A stretch of DNA of 64,000 nt from Kosakonia quasisacchari (GTDB lineage Bacteria; Pseudomonadota; Gammaproteobacteria; Enterobacterales; Enterobacteriaceae). The notes under the pieces were generated by a model that worked only from the letters and a program-made list of their open reading frames with translations, did no database searches and was not told the origin of the DNA. Numbering within the stretch: position 1 is the stretch's first letter; each line of letters begins with the position of its first letter. The DNA is taken from positions 43,130 to 107,129 of the forward strand of contig NZ_SJOP01000017.1 of the NCBI RefSeq assembly GCF_004331415.1. The letters run 5' to 3'. Shown in pieces: positions 27,333-35,890 of this stretch. Position numbers and translations under genes: made by a program.

Positions 27333-27431
27333 CGGCGTCAATATCAGGTTGCAGGCACGTAACCTGTTGTTAAATAAAGGCTATTTTTATAACTTTTAAT
27401 TAACAATTGGTTAATATTTTAGGGGGTCACG

Positions 27432-28736
27432 TTGACTACACCATTAAAGAAAATTGTAATTGTAGGCGGTGGTGCTGGTGGTCTGGAACTGGCGACGCAG
27501 TTAGGTAAAAAGCTTGGCCGCGGCAAAAAAGCGAAAATCACGCTTGTTGATCGTAACCATAGCCACTTGTGGAAACCGTTACTGCACGAAGTGGCAACCG
27601 GTTCGCTGGATGAAGGCGTCGATGCGCTGAGCTACCTGGCGCACGCGCGTAATCACCATTTCCAGTTCCAGCTCGGTTCTGTCGTCGATATTAATCGCGA
27701 AAGCAAAACCATTACGCTTGCTGAACTGCGTGATGAGAAGGGCGATTTACTGGTACCGGAGCGTAAACTGGCCTATGACACGCTGGTGATGGCGCTCGGC
27801 AGTACCTCGAACGACTTCAACACCCCGGGTGTGAAAGAGCACTGTATTTTCCTCGACAACCCACACCAGGCGCGCCGTTTCCACCAGGAGATGCTTAATC
27901 TGTTCCTGAAATATTCGGCGAACCTTGGTGCTAGCGGCAAAGTCAACATCGCCATTGTCGGCGGCGGGGCAACCGGTGTTGAACTCTCTGCGGAGCTGCA
28001 CAATGCGGTGAAACAGCTGCACAGTTATGGTTACAAAGGCCTGACAAACGAAGCGCTGAATGTGACGTTGGTTGAAGCCGGCGAACGTATTCTGCCGGCG
28101 CTGCCACCACGGATTTCTGGTGCTGCGCATAACGAGTTGACCAAAATGGGCGTGCGCGTGTTGACCCAAACGATGGTGACCAGCGCCGATGAAGGCGGTC
28201 TGCACACGAAAGAGGGCGAATACATCAACGCCGATCTGATGGTGTGGGCGGCGGGTATTAAAGCGCCGGACTTTATGAAAGAGATTGGCGGGCTGGAAAC
28301 CAACCGTATTAACCAACTGGTGGTCGAGCCAACATTGCAAACCACCCGCGATGCGGATATTTACGCCATTGGTGATTGCGCTTCTTGCGCGCGCCCGGAA
28401 GGCGGTTTTGTACCGCCGCGTGCGCAGGCAGCTCACCAAATGGCAAGCCTCGCTCTGCATAACATTCTTGCGCAGGTCAAAGGTAAGCCGCTGAAATCTT
28501 ACGTCTATAAGGATCATGGCTCGCTGGTTTCACTGTCGAATTTCTCGACTGTGGGTAGCCTGATGGGCAACTTGATGCGTGGTTCGATGATGGTTGAAGG
28601 CCGCATTGCGCGCTTCGTGTATATCTCGCTGTACCGTATGCACCAGGTCGCGCTACATGGCTATTTCAAAACTGGCTTGATGATGCTGGTCGGCAGTATT
28701 AACCGGGTGATTCGCCCGCGCCTCAAATTGCACTAA
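27432..28736 (+). CDS. ndh: NADH:quinone oxidoreductase II (NDH-2)
   Basis: 434 residues with TTG start, both as in E. coli. A single-subunit, non-proton-pumping NADH dehydrogenase bound to the inner membrane. Two Rossmann motifs: GGGAGGLE (FAD, near residue 12) and VGGGATGVELSAEL (NADH, about 180), plus the AIGDCA motif. C-terminal amphipathic region anchors it. AGGGGGT ribosome site. FNR control visible upstream. Confidence 0.97.
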   Translation: MTTPLKKIVIVGGGAGGLELATQLGKKLGRGKKAKITLVDRNHSHLWKPLLHEVATGSLDEGVDALSYLAHARNHHFQFQLGSVVDINRESKTITLAELRDEKGDLLVPERKLAYDTLVMALGSTSNDFNTPGVKEHCIFLDNPHQARRFHQEMLNLFLKYSANLGASGKVNIAIVGGGATGVELSAELHNAVKQLHSYGYKGLTNEALNVTLVEAGERILPALPPRISGAAHNELTKMGVRVLTQTMVTSADEGGLHTKEGEYINADLMVWAAGIKAPDFMKEIGGLETNRINQLVVEPTLQTTRDADIYAIGDCASCARPEGGFVPPRAQAAHQMASLALHNILAQVKGKPLKSYVYKDHGSLVSLSNFSTVGSLMGNLMRGSMMVEGRIARFVYISLYRMHQVALHGYFKTGLMMLVGSINRVIRPRLKLH

Positions 28737-28931
28737 CGCTATTCTGCTCCCTGCGGCTTTATCTGCCCAGGGAGCAGCATATCCCCCTGTCGGTGGCGTT
28801 AAACCGCTCGGATAACTCTGAATGTCGCTATTTTCATACCTACTATCCCTCTTTTTACGCTCTTTCTGATTGGCTTCCTTACTTGCGAAGTTGCAAAATT
28901 GTTACCAATAGCAACCAGGGAGAGAATCCTG

Positions 28932-29471
28932 ATGAATAAATCAATGTTAGCGGGTATCGGTATTGGCGTGGCCGCTGCACTGGGCGTTGCCGCAGTTGCC
29001 AGCCTGAACGTGTTTGAGCGTGGTCCTCAGTACGCGCAAGTGGTTTCTGCGACGCAAATCAAGGAAACGGTTAAAACGCCACGTCAGGAGTGTCGAAATG
29101 TGACAATGACGCATCGTCGCCCCGTACAAGATGAAAACCGTATTACCGGTTCTGTTCTTGGCGCAGTAGCGGGGGGCGTACTGGGACACCAGCTTGGTGG
29201 CGGTCGCGGTAAAGATGTTGCTACTGTGGTCGGCGCATTAGGTGGTGGTTATGCGGGTAATCAGATTCAGGGTGGGATGCAAGAAAGGGATACTTACACC
29301 ACCACTCAGCAACGTTGCAGCACCGTGTATGACAAAAGCGAAAAAATGCTTGGCTATGACGTGACGTATAAAATTGGTGACCAGCAAGGAAAAATCCGCA
29401 TGGATAAAGATCCCGGTACGCAAATTCCGCTGGATGGCAACGGTCAGCTTGTTTTGAATAACAAAGCGTAA
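28932..29471 (+). CDS. ycfJ: YcfJ, glycine-zipper 2TM family protein
   Basis: 179 residues from ATG 28932, the E. coli length. One N-terminal membrane segment (LAGIGIGVAAALGVAAVAS), then a glycine-zipper region (GSVLGAVAGGVLGHQLGG ... VVGALGGGYAGNQIQG) of the SlyB/17 kDa antigen type. Envelope protein of unknown role. AGGGAGAGAAT precedes the start. Confidence 0.92.
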   Translation: MNKSMLAGIGIGVAAALGVAAVASLNVFERGPQYAQVVSATQIKETVKTPRQECRNVTMTHRRPVQDENRITGSVLGAVAGGVLGHQLGGGRGKDVATVVGALGGGYAGNQIQGGMQERDTYTTTQQRCSTVYDKSEKMLGYDVTYKIGDQQGKIRMDKDPGTQIPLDGNGQLVLNNKA

Positions 29472-29492
29472 AACAGAAGTACTCTGCATGTT

Positions 29493-29526
29493 GGCTCCTC
29501 ATCGCTCAGGCTGAGGAGCCTTTTTT
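29493..29526 (+). terminator. ycfJ terminator
   Basis: GGCTCCTCA/TGAGGAGCC stem, 10-base loop, then TTTTTT. Confidence 0.9.
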
Positions 29527-29565
29527 CATTAAAAAAGCCTCACATTTCTGCAAGGCTTTAATCAA

Positions 29566-29721
29566 TTAAATAAAGTCATGTTGGCGAACCAGCAGCAGGC
29601 CTGTTATCACAATTGAGATAAACGCAAACAGTACTGAACCACCCAACAAAACCCACAGACCAAATAATAATGTTATTACTATTAACACTTTAATGAATGG
29701 TAATAGCAAAATCATCTCCAT
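29566..29721 (-). CDS. 51-residue small membrane protein (unrecognised)
   Basis: The reading frame MEMILLLPFIKVLIVITLL ... ITGLLLVRQHDFI is almost entirely hydrophobic, with two predicted membrane helices separated by GLWVLLGG. AAGGA precedes it: 2 bases from the first ATG (29721) but 8 bases from the second ATG (29715), so the protein may begin MILLLPF. It is in a spacer between the ycfJ terminator and comR. I do not recognise the family. Coding status rests on frame, hydrophobicity and ribosome site only. Confidence 0.6.
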   Translation of the reverse strand: MEMILLLPFIKVLIVITLLFGLWVLLGGSVLFAFISIVITGLLLVRQHDFI

Positions 29722-29916
29722 TTTCCTTCTGCATGTGTTAAGCACAGGTAAATACCCTTTATCCTCGAAAGTCGTTCAATACAGCACTTAGGGTGAGAGC
29801 AAAGGAAAGTAAGTACGCAGTTGCATCATCATGATGCTCATTATTTGTATCACCCGCACTAATCATTAGCCGCGCAATAATGACAATTAAGAATAGCAAA
29901 GCAGGGGGAAATGCTG

Positions 29917-29994
29917 ATAGGTTTTACCTATTATTGAAATGTGATATCTCTATCACAGAGGCGAGATGAGACGGTTTCCCGTCTCATTTTTTTT
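29917..29994 (+). ncRNA. Hairpin-rich spacer ending in a terminator: possible small RNA
   Basis: Three successive inverted repeats: ATAGGT-TTT-ACCTAT (29917-29931), GTGATA-TCTC-TATCAC (29941-29956), and ATGAGACGG/CCGTCTCAT (29966-29987) followed by T8. On the + strand this ends in a good terminator although no + strand gene precedes it. A short RNA starting between about 29830 and 29940 is possible; no clear promoter is seen. The last hairpin could instead mark the 3' end of comR. Confidence 0.35.
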
Positions 29995-30629
29995 CAGGCT
30001 TTGATCAAATCCGGCCACAGCCGCAGGGTGGTTTGAATAATTTGCAGAAGTTTTTCACAACTCGCGCCTTCACGCGCGCTGATGGACATACCCTGCAAAA
30101 TACATCCTAAAAACTGCGCTAATGCGAGCGTGTCAACTGCTTGTGGAATTTCACCGCGTAGCTGGCGAGCTGTGAGGAACTGACGTAGCGTCTCTTCCTG
30201 CTGCGCGTGTCGCGATTTTATGGTGTTCGCAATCGCCTGTGACGATGCCGCCAGCGTCGCCGAAGTGTTGATCATAAAGCACCCAGCGGGCGTATCCGTG
30301 CTGGTAAAACACTTGGCCACGGCGGTGAAGTAATCCCGCAGCGCACTTTCCACAGATTTTTCTTCGCACAACAACTGTGCTTCGTGCTGACGCGCGAACC
30401 GGGTGATGTAACGATCGAGGACGGCGCGAAACAGCCCCTCTTTATTGGTGAACTCGGCGTACAGCGTCGGCGCTTTCGCGCCGGTCGCTTCGACGAGATC
30501 GGATAATGATGTGGCTTCGTAACCATGTTGCCAAAATAGCGTCATGGCTTTGTCGAGCGCCGCTTCCCTGTCGAACACTTTCGGTCGGCCACGGCTTTTT
30601 TTGGTGCAACTGCTGACTTCACTGGTCAT
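29994..30629 (-). CDS. comR: TetR-family copper outer-membrane regulator ComR
   Basis: 211 residues (E. coli 210). TetR HTH at about 18-60 (RPKVFDREAALDKAM ... GYEATSLSDLVEATG). In E. coli ComR represses the divergent bhsA (comC) and copper relieves repression. The C-terminal ligand domain is full length. Divergent from bhsA here too, across a 244-base spacer with a repeated 15-mer. Confidence 0.93.
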   Translation of the reverse strand: MTSEVSSCTKKSRGRPKVFDREAALDKAMTLFWQHGYEATSLSDLVEATGAKAPTLYAEFTNKEGLFRAVLDRYITRFARQHEAQLLCEEKSVESALRDYFTAVAKCFTSTDTPAGCFMINTSATLAASSQAIANTIKSRHAQQEETLRQFLTARQLRGEIPQAVDTLALAQFLGCILQGMSISAREGASCEKLLQIIQTTLRLWPDLIKA

Positions 30630-30661
30630 ATCGCCGCCTAACCTTTGTTAGTTTGTTGAAT

Positions 30662-30676
30662 GACCATTATAAAAAT
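30662..30676 (+). promoter_or_regulatory. Repeat 1 in the comR-bhsA spacer
   Basis: GACCATTATAAAAAT; same as repeat 2 at 30763 except one base. Candidate ComR operator near the comR start. Confidence 0.4.
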
Positions 30677-30762
30677 AATTACGGCAGATAACCAGCAGCA
30701 AATCAGCACATATTGATAAATCATATCTTTATGAATTTTAAATGAATTTAATTTTATTTAAC

Positions 30763-30777
30763 GATCATTATAAAAAT
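30763..30777 (+). promoter_or_regulatory. Repeat 2 in the comR-bhsA spacer
   Basis: GATCATTATAAAAAT, 101 bases from repeat 1, followed by TCATTGACG. Candidate ComR operator or promoter element of bhsA. Confidence 0.4.
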
Positions 30778-30873
30778 TCATTGACGCATGATGCAGATCA
30801 CATCTACGATTTGTATATCAATCGTTAATTTAATGTTTAACGACATCCTTCATCTGCATCCAGGAAAGACATC

Positions 30874-31131
30874 ATGAAAAATATCACTGCGCTGTTTACC
30901 GCTGCTGTACTGAGTTCTCTCTCTTTCGCCAGCTTCGCTGCCGTTGAAGTGCAATCTGCTCCGGCAGGCCAGCAAGAAGTCGCGACCGTTGGTGTGCGTG
31001 CAAATTCCAACCTCGCCTCTGTTGAAGATGAACTGGCACAGAAAGCCGATCAGATGGGCGCGAAATCGTTTCGCATCACCTCTGTGACCGGCTCCGATAA
31101 CCTGCACGGCACTGCTGTTCTCTACAAATAA
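30874..31131 (+). CDS. bhsA: Multiple stress resistance protein BhsA (YcfR/ComC)
   Basis: 85 residues, as in E. coli. Signal peptide (cleavage after FAA-type SFASFA), then a DUF1471 (YhcN) domain ending FRITSVTGSDNLHGTAVLYK. An outer-membrane-associated protein induced by stress and copper that lowers copper permeability and affects biofilm. CAGGAAAGACATC precedes the ATG. Confidence 0.95.
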   Translation: MKNITALFTAAVLSSLSFASFAAVEVQSAPAGQQEVATVGVRANSNLASVEDELAQKADQMGAKSFRITSVTGSDNLHGTAVLYK

Positions 31132-31154
31132 GCGCAACACGACGCTATAGCTAT

Positions 31155-31190
31155 AAAAAAGGCCCCGCGAATTATCGCAGGGCCTTTTTT
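31155..31190. terminator. Bidirectional terminator between bhsA and ldtC
   Basis: GGCCCCGCGA/TCGCAGGGCC stem with ATTA loop (one mismatch), A6 on the left and T6 on the right. Confidence 0.88.
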
Positions 31191-31205
31191 ACGTCGGTAG
31201 GGCAG

Positions 31206-32171
31206 TTACATCACCTGTGGCGCATTTTCAGTCTGGCGGGAGATATCGACCGGCATCCCGGAACGCACTTCCATCACATGATTCATCACTGCTGCATCAC
31301 TACGCGCATCATCTTTAAACGCTTGCATCGCGCCATTCAGCACGATGGGTAACGTTTTGGGATCATCGTTAATCGATTTCGATAGCGGCTGATGCACTTC
31401 AACCAGCCGCCTACCATCAGGCTCAACTGACGCTTTGATTGGCGTATTGATGATATTCACTGGCGTACCCGGGGAAACCTGGGCAAACAGGTTAGAAATG
31501 TCCTTGTCACGCAGGCGAATGCAGCCAGAGCTAACGCGCATACCGATACCGAAATCTGCGTTAGTACCATGCAGTAAATAGACGCCACCAAACGCGGCAA
31601 GGCGAATGGCATGGTGTCCCATTGGGTTATCCGGTCCGGCAGGCATCACCGCTGGCAGATCAATTCCCTGTGCTTTGTAGCGTGCACGAATATTCGCGGT
31701 GGGTGTCCAGGTCGGGTTCGCGCGTTTATCAGAAACCGTTGTGACCATGGTTGGTGTCAGCGTATCGCCACCCAGTTGACCAATGCCGATCGGGTAAACA
31801 GTGACTTCGTTTTTACCCGGCGGATAGTAATAGAGGCGCAGCTCGGCGAGGTTGATCACAATGCCTTTGCGCGGCACATCGGGTAGCAGCGTTTGCAGCG
31901 GAATGGTCAGTACGCTGCCCGCGCGCGGGACATACGGGTCAATACCCGGGTTGGCCTGCAAAAGTGCAAGGAAACCCACATTGTATTTTTTGGCAATCGC
32001 CTCCAGTGAACCGCCGTCGTTCTGCACGACATGAAAACGGTTCTCGCCAACGAGGCGACTGCCGGAAGGAGGTAAAGGCCAGGTATTAGCCTGTGCAGGT
32101 AGAGCAAGAGCGACAGTGGCAGCGGCGGCCAGCAGCGCGAGCCAGTGAAGGAAACGCGACGTTTTAATCAT
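31206..32171 (-). CDS. ldtC: L,D-transpeptidase LdtC
   Basis: 321 residues from the ATG at 32171 (MIKTSRF); GGA is 8 bases upstream. An ATG at 32177 (MVMIKT) is possible but too close to the ribosome site. Signal peptide ends near LPAQA, a LysM-like segment follows (about 45-95), then the YkuD domain with HGTNADFGIGMRVSSGCIRL (catalytic His and Cys). It attaches Braun lipoprotein to peptidoglycan. Convergent to bhsA. Confidence 0.94.
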   Translation of the reverse strand: MIKTSRFLHWLALLAAAATVALALPAQANTWPLPPSGSRLVGENRFHVVQNDGGSLEAIAKKYNVGFLALLQANPGIDPYVPRAGSVLTIPLQTLLPDVPRKGIVINLAELRLYYYPPGKNEVTVYPIGIGQLGGDTLTPTMVTTVSDKRANPTWTPTANIRARYKAQGIDLPAVMPAGPDNPMGHHAIRLAAFGGVYLLHGTNADFGIGMRVSSGCIRLRDKDISNLFAQVSPGTPVNIINTPIKASVEPDGRRLVEVHQPLSKSINDDPKTLPIVLNGAMQAFKDDARSDAAVMNHVMEVRSGMPVDISRQTENAPQVM

Positions 32172-32297
32172 TACCATAATCCATGTAAATCATAAGGTTA
32201 TTGCTATAAAGCTGTGTGATGGAATTATGGTAGGTCTGCGTGTAGGGAAATCCTGGAATATTGCAAAATATTTGTAAATGTTGAGGGAAGTAAAGGA

Positions 32298-32317
32298 GCC
32301 GGGTCGTGCGACCCGGC
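32298..32317. terminator. mfd 3' hairpin
   Basis: GCCGGGTCG/CGACCCGGC directly downstream of mfd. On the minus strand it is followed by TCCTTTACTT, a weak T-tract, so a moderate terminator. Confidence 0.55.
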
Positions 32318-32331
32318 CTGGAGCATTTTTA

Positions 32332-35300
32332 TCAGGCTACCGCGTTTTCGCCGAGCTGCTGCATAAAGTTACGAACCCAATCCATACGCGCTTTGCGCTC
32401 ACTCAGGTCTTGCATAAATTTCAATCGCGTTGGGCCGTCCAGTCGGAAGTGTTGCGGTTGTTTCTGCAGTAAGCCAATCAGCCACGCCGGGTTGACATGG
32501 TTTTTCTCGTTGAACTCAATCATGCCGCCTTTCTCATTGCCTTCGAGCTTGCGGATCCCCAATTTTTGCGCCTGCTGGCGCAAGCGGGCGATATCCAGCA
32601 GGTTCCGCGCCGCATCTGGCAACAAACCGAAACGGTCAATCAGCTCGACTTTAATCTCCTCCAGCGCGTTCTCATCTTTGGCGCTAGCGATGCGTTTATA
32701 GAAGGACAAGCGCGTATTGACGTCAGGAATAAAATCATCCGGCAACAGCGAAGGCATACGTAATTCAACTTCTGTTTGCTGGCTGGTGAGATCTTCCAGT
32801 GATGGTTCACGGCCCGCTTTCAGTGCATCGACCGCGTTTTCCAGCAGCTCCATATAGAGCGAGAAACCGATGGTTTCCATCTGCCCACTCTGATCTTCGC
32901 CCAGCAGTTCACCCGCGCCGCGAATCTCCAGATCATGCGTTGCCAGCGCAAAGCCCGCACCTAAATCTTCCAGTGAGGCGATGGCCTCCAGACGTTTTTG
33001 CGCATCGGTGGTCATGGCTTTAGGATGCGGCGTCAGCAACCACGCATAGGCCTGGTGGTGTGAACGTCCAACGCGCCCGCGCAACTGGTGTAGCTGGGCA
33101 AGGCCAAAGTGATCGGCGCGTTCAATAATGATGGTATTGGCGGTCGGAATGTCGATCCCGGTTTCAATAATGGTGGTGCACACCAACACATTGAAACGTT
33201 GATGGTGGAAATCATTCATCACCCGCTCCAGCTCGCGTTCACGCATCTGCCCGTGCCCGATGGCGATGCGCGCTTCCGGCACCAATTCCGCCAGCCTGCC
33301 TGCGGCTTTCTGGATATTTTCCACGTCGTTGTAGAGATAGTAGACCTGCCCACCGCGCAGGATTTCACGCAGCATCGCCTCGCGGACCACCAGGCTGTCG
33401 TACTCGCGTACAAAGGTTTTTACCGCCAGACGGCGCGCGGGTGGGGTTGCAATAATCGACAGATCGCGCATACCGCTCATCGCCATATTCAGCGTACGGG
33501 GGATCGGTGTGGCGGTCAGCGTCAGGATATCCACATCGGCGCGCATCGCTTTAATACGCTCTTTGTGACGTACACCGAAACGGTGCTCTTCATCGACAAT
33601 TAACAGACCGAGATCCTTCATTTTGACATCGCTTTGCAGCAGCTTGTGAGTGCCAATCAGAATATCGATTTTCCCTTCTGCGGCCTGCTCCAGGATCTGC
33701 GCTTGCTCTTTGGCGCTGCGAAAGCGCGAAAGCATTTCAATACGCACCGGCCAGTTGGCGAAGCGATCGCGGAAATTATCGAAGTGCTGCTGAGCGAGCA
33801 GGGTGGTGGGTACCAGCACCGCCACCTGCTTATTGTTTTCAACCGCAAGAAACGCCGCGCGCATCGCGACTTCGGTTTTACCGAAGCCGACATCGCCGCA
33901 CACCAGCCGGTCCATTGCCAGCGGCTGGCACATATCGCTGAGCACTGCGTTAATGGCCTGCGCCTGATCCGGCGTGGTTTCAAACGGGAAACTGTCGCAG
34001 AAAAGTTGGTACTGCTCTTTGTCATGTTTAAAAGCGAAGCCCGCTTTGGCTGCGCGCTGAGCGTAAATATCCAGCAGCTCAGCGGCAACATCGCGCACTT
34101 TCTCCGCCGCTTTTTGCCGCGCGCGCGACCAGGCATCGCTCCCCAATTTATGCAGCGGCGCGTTCTCTTCCGCACCGCCTGCGTAGCGGCTGATTAAATG
34201 CAGCGACGAAACGGGCACGTACAATTTGGCATCACCCGCGTAGGTCAACATCAGATATTCACCTTTGATGCCGCCCGCTTCCAGCGTGGTCATTCCGGCA
34301 TAACGTCCCACGCCATGCTCCAGGTGCACCACCGGCTGGCCGTCATGCAGCTCGGCGAGGTTGCGGATCAGGGTATCCGGGTTAATGGTGCGTCGCGTGT
34401 CCTGACGGCGACGGGCGACGCGCTCACCGAGCAGGTCGCTTTCACAAATCAGCGCCCGGCTGCGCAAGGTATCGATAAAACCGTGTTCTGCTGAGCCGAT
34501 CATCAGATATGCGCCAGGCGCTTCGGCTTCGTCGAGACGCATGATGCGCTTCGGCGCAACTTTGATGCGCGCCAGCAGTTCGATTAACGCTTCGCGGCGG
34601 CCTTCACTTTCGACGGAAAACACCACCGGTCCGCCGAACGATTCCAGAAACTTACGCAGGTTATCGAGCGGTGATTTCTGCTGCGCCTGTACCGCCAGAT
34701 CCGGTAACGACTGGTAGCCCAGGTTAACATGCGCGGCTTTGTCGGACAGATGTTCGGTTTTCAACTGGATCCGCGGCCATTTCTTCAGCTCGCTGTAGAA
34801 CTCATCAACGCGAAGCCACAGCATTTCTGGCGGCAGAAGAGGGCGCATCGGATCGACGCCACGGTTCTCAAAACGCGCCTGCGTTTCCTGCTGGAAGCGT
34901 TCGGCACTGTTTTCCAGATTACCGGTGTTGACCAGCAACGTATTTGCCGGGAAATAGCTGAACAGCGGCGGCAGCGGCTCGCTGAAAAACAGCGGTTGCC
35001 AGTACTCGATCCCGGCAGGCAACGTACCTTTGCTGACTTGCTGATAGATATGTTCTGCGTCGCGTTTGACCTCAAATTTATCGCGCCACTGGCTACGGAA
35101 CAGCTCAATGGCGTTTTTATCGGTCGGGAATTCGTGCGCGGGGAGCAAGTTAATCGCCTCGACTTCTTCCAGCGTGCGCTGCGTATCAGCGTCGAACAGT
35201 CGTAAACTGTCGATTTCGTCGTCGAAAAAGTCGAGACGGAAGGGCTGCTCACTGCCCATCGGAAAGAGATCGAGCAGCGCGCCGCGCGTGGCATATTCCC

Positions 35301-35778
35301 CATGCTCCATTACCTGATCAACATGGCGATAACCCGCGCTATCAAGCTGGTTGCGCAGCTCATCGCGCGATAAGCGTTGCCCCTTTTTCATCACCAGCGC
35401 ATGGCCATGCAGGTAACTGTGCGGGCAAACGCGCTGCATCAGCGTATTCACCGGAACAATCAGCACGCCGCGCTGCATGGAGGGCAGTTGATATAACGTC
35501 GACAAGCGGGAAGAGATAATTTCCTGATGTGGCGAGAAGCTGTCATATGGCAGCGTTTCCCAGTCGGCAAGGTTCATCACCAGGTTATCGGTAAATTGAC
35601 CAATCTCATCCTGCAAGCGCAGCGCGTTTTGCATATCCGGCGCAATCAGCACGACCGGGCCAGGATGGCGCTCAATGATTTCCGCAACTTCGGTGGCGCA
35701 GGCAGCACCTGTCAGTTCGCCAAACTGGCGCTGGTCGCCTGCTTTGACAGGCAGGGAATAACGGTATTGTTCAGGCAT
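32332..35778 (-). CDS. mfd: Transcription-repair coupling factor Mfd
   Basis: 1148 residues, identical in length to E. coli. UvrB-homology region at the N-terminus, RNAP-interaction domain in the middle (about 480-550), then the RecG-like translocase with Walker A GDVGFGKTE, DEEH box (LLIVDEEHRFG), LTATPIPRTL and the TRG-type C-terminal module. It dislodges stalled RNA polymerase and recruits UvrA. Upstream of ldtC and downstream of ycfT on the same strand. Confidence 0.98.
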   Translation of the reverse strand: MPEQYRYSLPVKAGDQRQFGELTGAACATEVAEIIERHPGPVVLIAPDMQNALRLQDEIGQFTDNLVMNLADWETLPYDSFSPHQEIISSRLSTLYQLPSMQRGVLIVPVNTLMQRVCPHSYLHGHALVMKKGQRLSRDELRNQLDSAGYRHVDQVMEHGEYATRGALLDLFPMGSEQPFRLDFFDDEIDSLRLFDADTQRTLEEVEAINLLPAHEFPTDKNAIELFRSQWRDKFEVKRDAEHIYQQVSKGTLPAGIEYWQPLFFSEPLPPLFSYFPANTLLVNTGNLENSAERFQQETQARFENRGVDPMRPLLPPEMLWLRVDEFYSELKKWPRIQLKTEHLSDKAAHVNLGYQSLPDLAVQAQQKSPLDNLRKFLESFGGPVVFSVESEGRREALIELLARIKVAPKRIMRLDEAEAPGAYLMIGSAEHGFIDTLRSRALICESDLLGERVARRRQDTRRTINPDTLIRNLAELHDGQPVVHLEHGVGRYAGMTTLEAGGIKGEYLMLTYAGDAKLYVPVSSLHLISRYAGGAEENAPLHKLGSDAWSRARQKAAEKVRDVAAELLDIYAQRAAKAGFAFKHDKEQYQLFCDSFPFETTPDQAQAINAVLSDMCQPLAMDRLVCGDVGFGKTEVAMRAAFLAVENNKQVAVLVPTTLLAQQHFDNFRDRFANWPVRIEMLSRFRSAKEQAQILEQAAEGKIDILIGTHKLLQSDVKMKDLGLLIVDEEHRFGVRHKERIKAMRADVDILTLTATPIPRTLNMAMSGMRDLSIIATPPARRLAVKTFVREYDSLVVREAMLREILRGGQVYYLYNDVENIQKAAGRLAELVPEARIAIGHGQMRERELERVMNDFHHQRFNVLVCTTIIETGIDIPTANTIIIERADHFGLAQLHQLRGRVGRSHHQAYAWLLTPHPKAMTTDAQKRLEAIASLEDLGAGFALATHDLEIRGAGELLGEDQSGQMETIGFSLYMELLENAVDALKAGREPSLEDLTSQQTEVELRMPSLLPDDFIPDVNTRLSFYKRIASAKDENALEEIKVELIDRFGLLPDAARNLLDIARLRQQAQKLGIRKLEGNEKGGMIEFNEKNHVNPAWLIGLLQKQPQHFRLDGPTRLKFMQDLSERKARMDWVRNFMQQLGENAVA

Positions 35779-35800
35779 GGGGATATCAAGATCTCGTTAT

Positions 35801-35829
35801 GGATATGCCCCCGTTATGGGGGCATATCC
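35801..35829. other. 12-bp perfect inverted repeat in the mfd leader
   Basis: GGATATGCCCCC-GTTAT-GGGGGCATATCC, 23 bases upstream of the mfd start and after the ycfT gene on the same strand. No T-run follows it on either strand. A leader hairpin, an inefficient terminator of ycfT, or an operator. Confidence 0.55.
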
Positions 35830-35890
35830 CTGATACGCAATACCATTATTATCTGTGATTAGGCGGCTTTAGCCAATACAACGCGCAGGA

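Noticed and set aside
27747..28517. 256-codon minus-strand frame inside ndh
   Set aside because: Antisense to the conserved NDH-2 frame, without promoter or ribosome site.
28746..28779. TGCTCCCTG/CAGGGAGCA repeat after ndh as a terminator
   Set aside because: A real inverted repeat, but it has a 16-base loop and no T-run, so I did not list it as a terminator.
28932..29471. Gly-rich repeats of ycfJ as a DNA repeat element
   Set aside because: The pattern is protein-level glycine zipper, not a DNA repeat.
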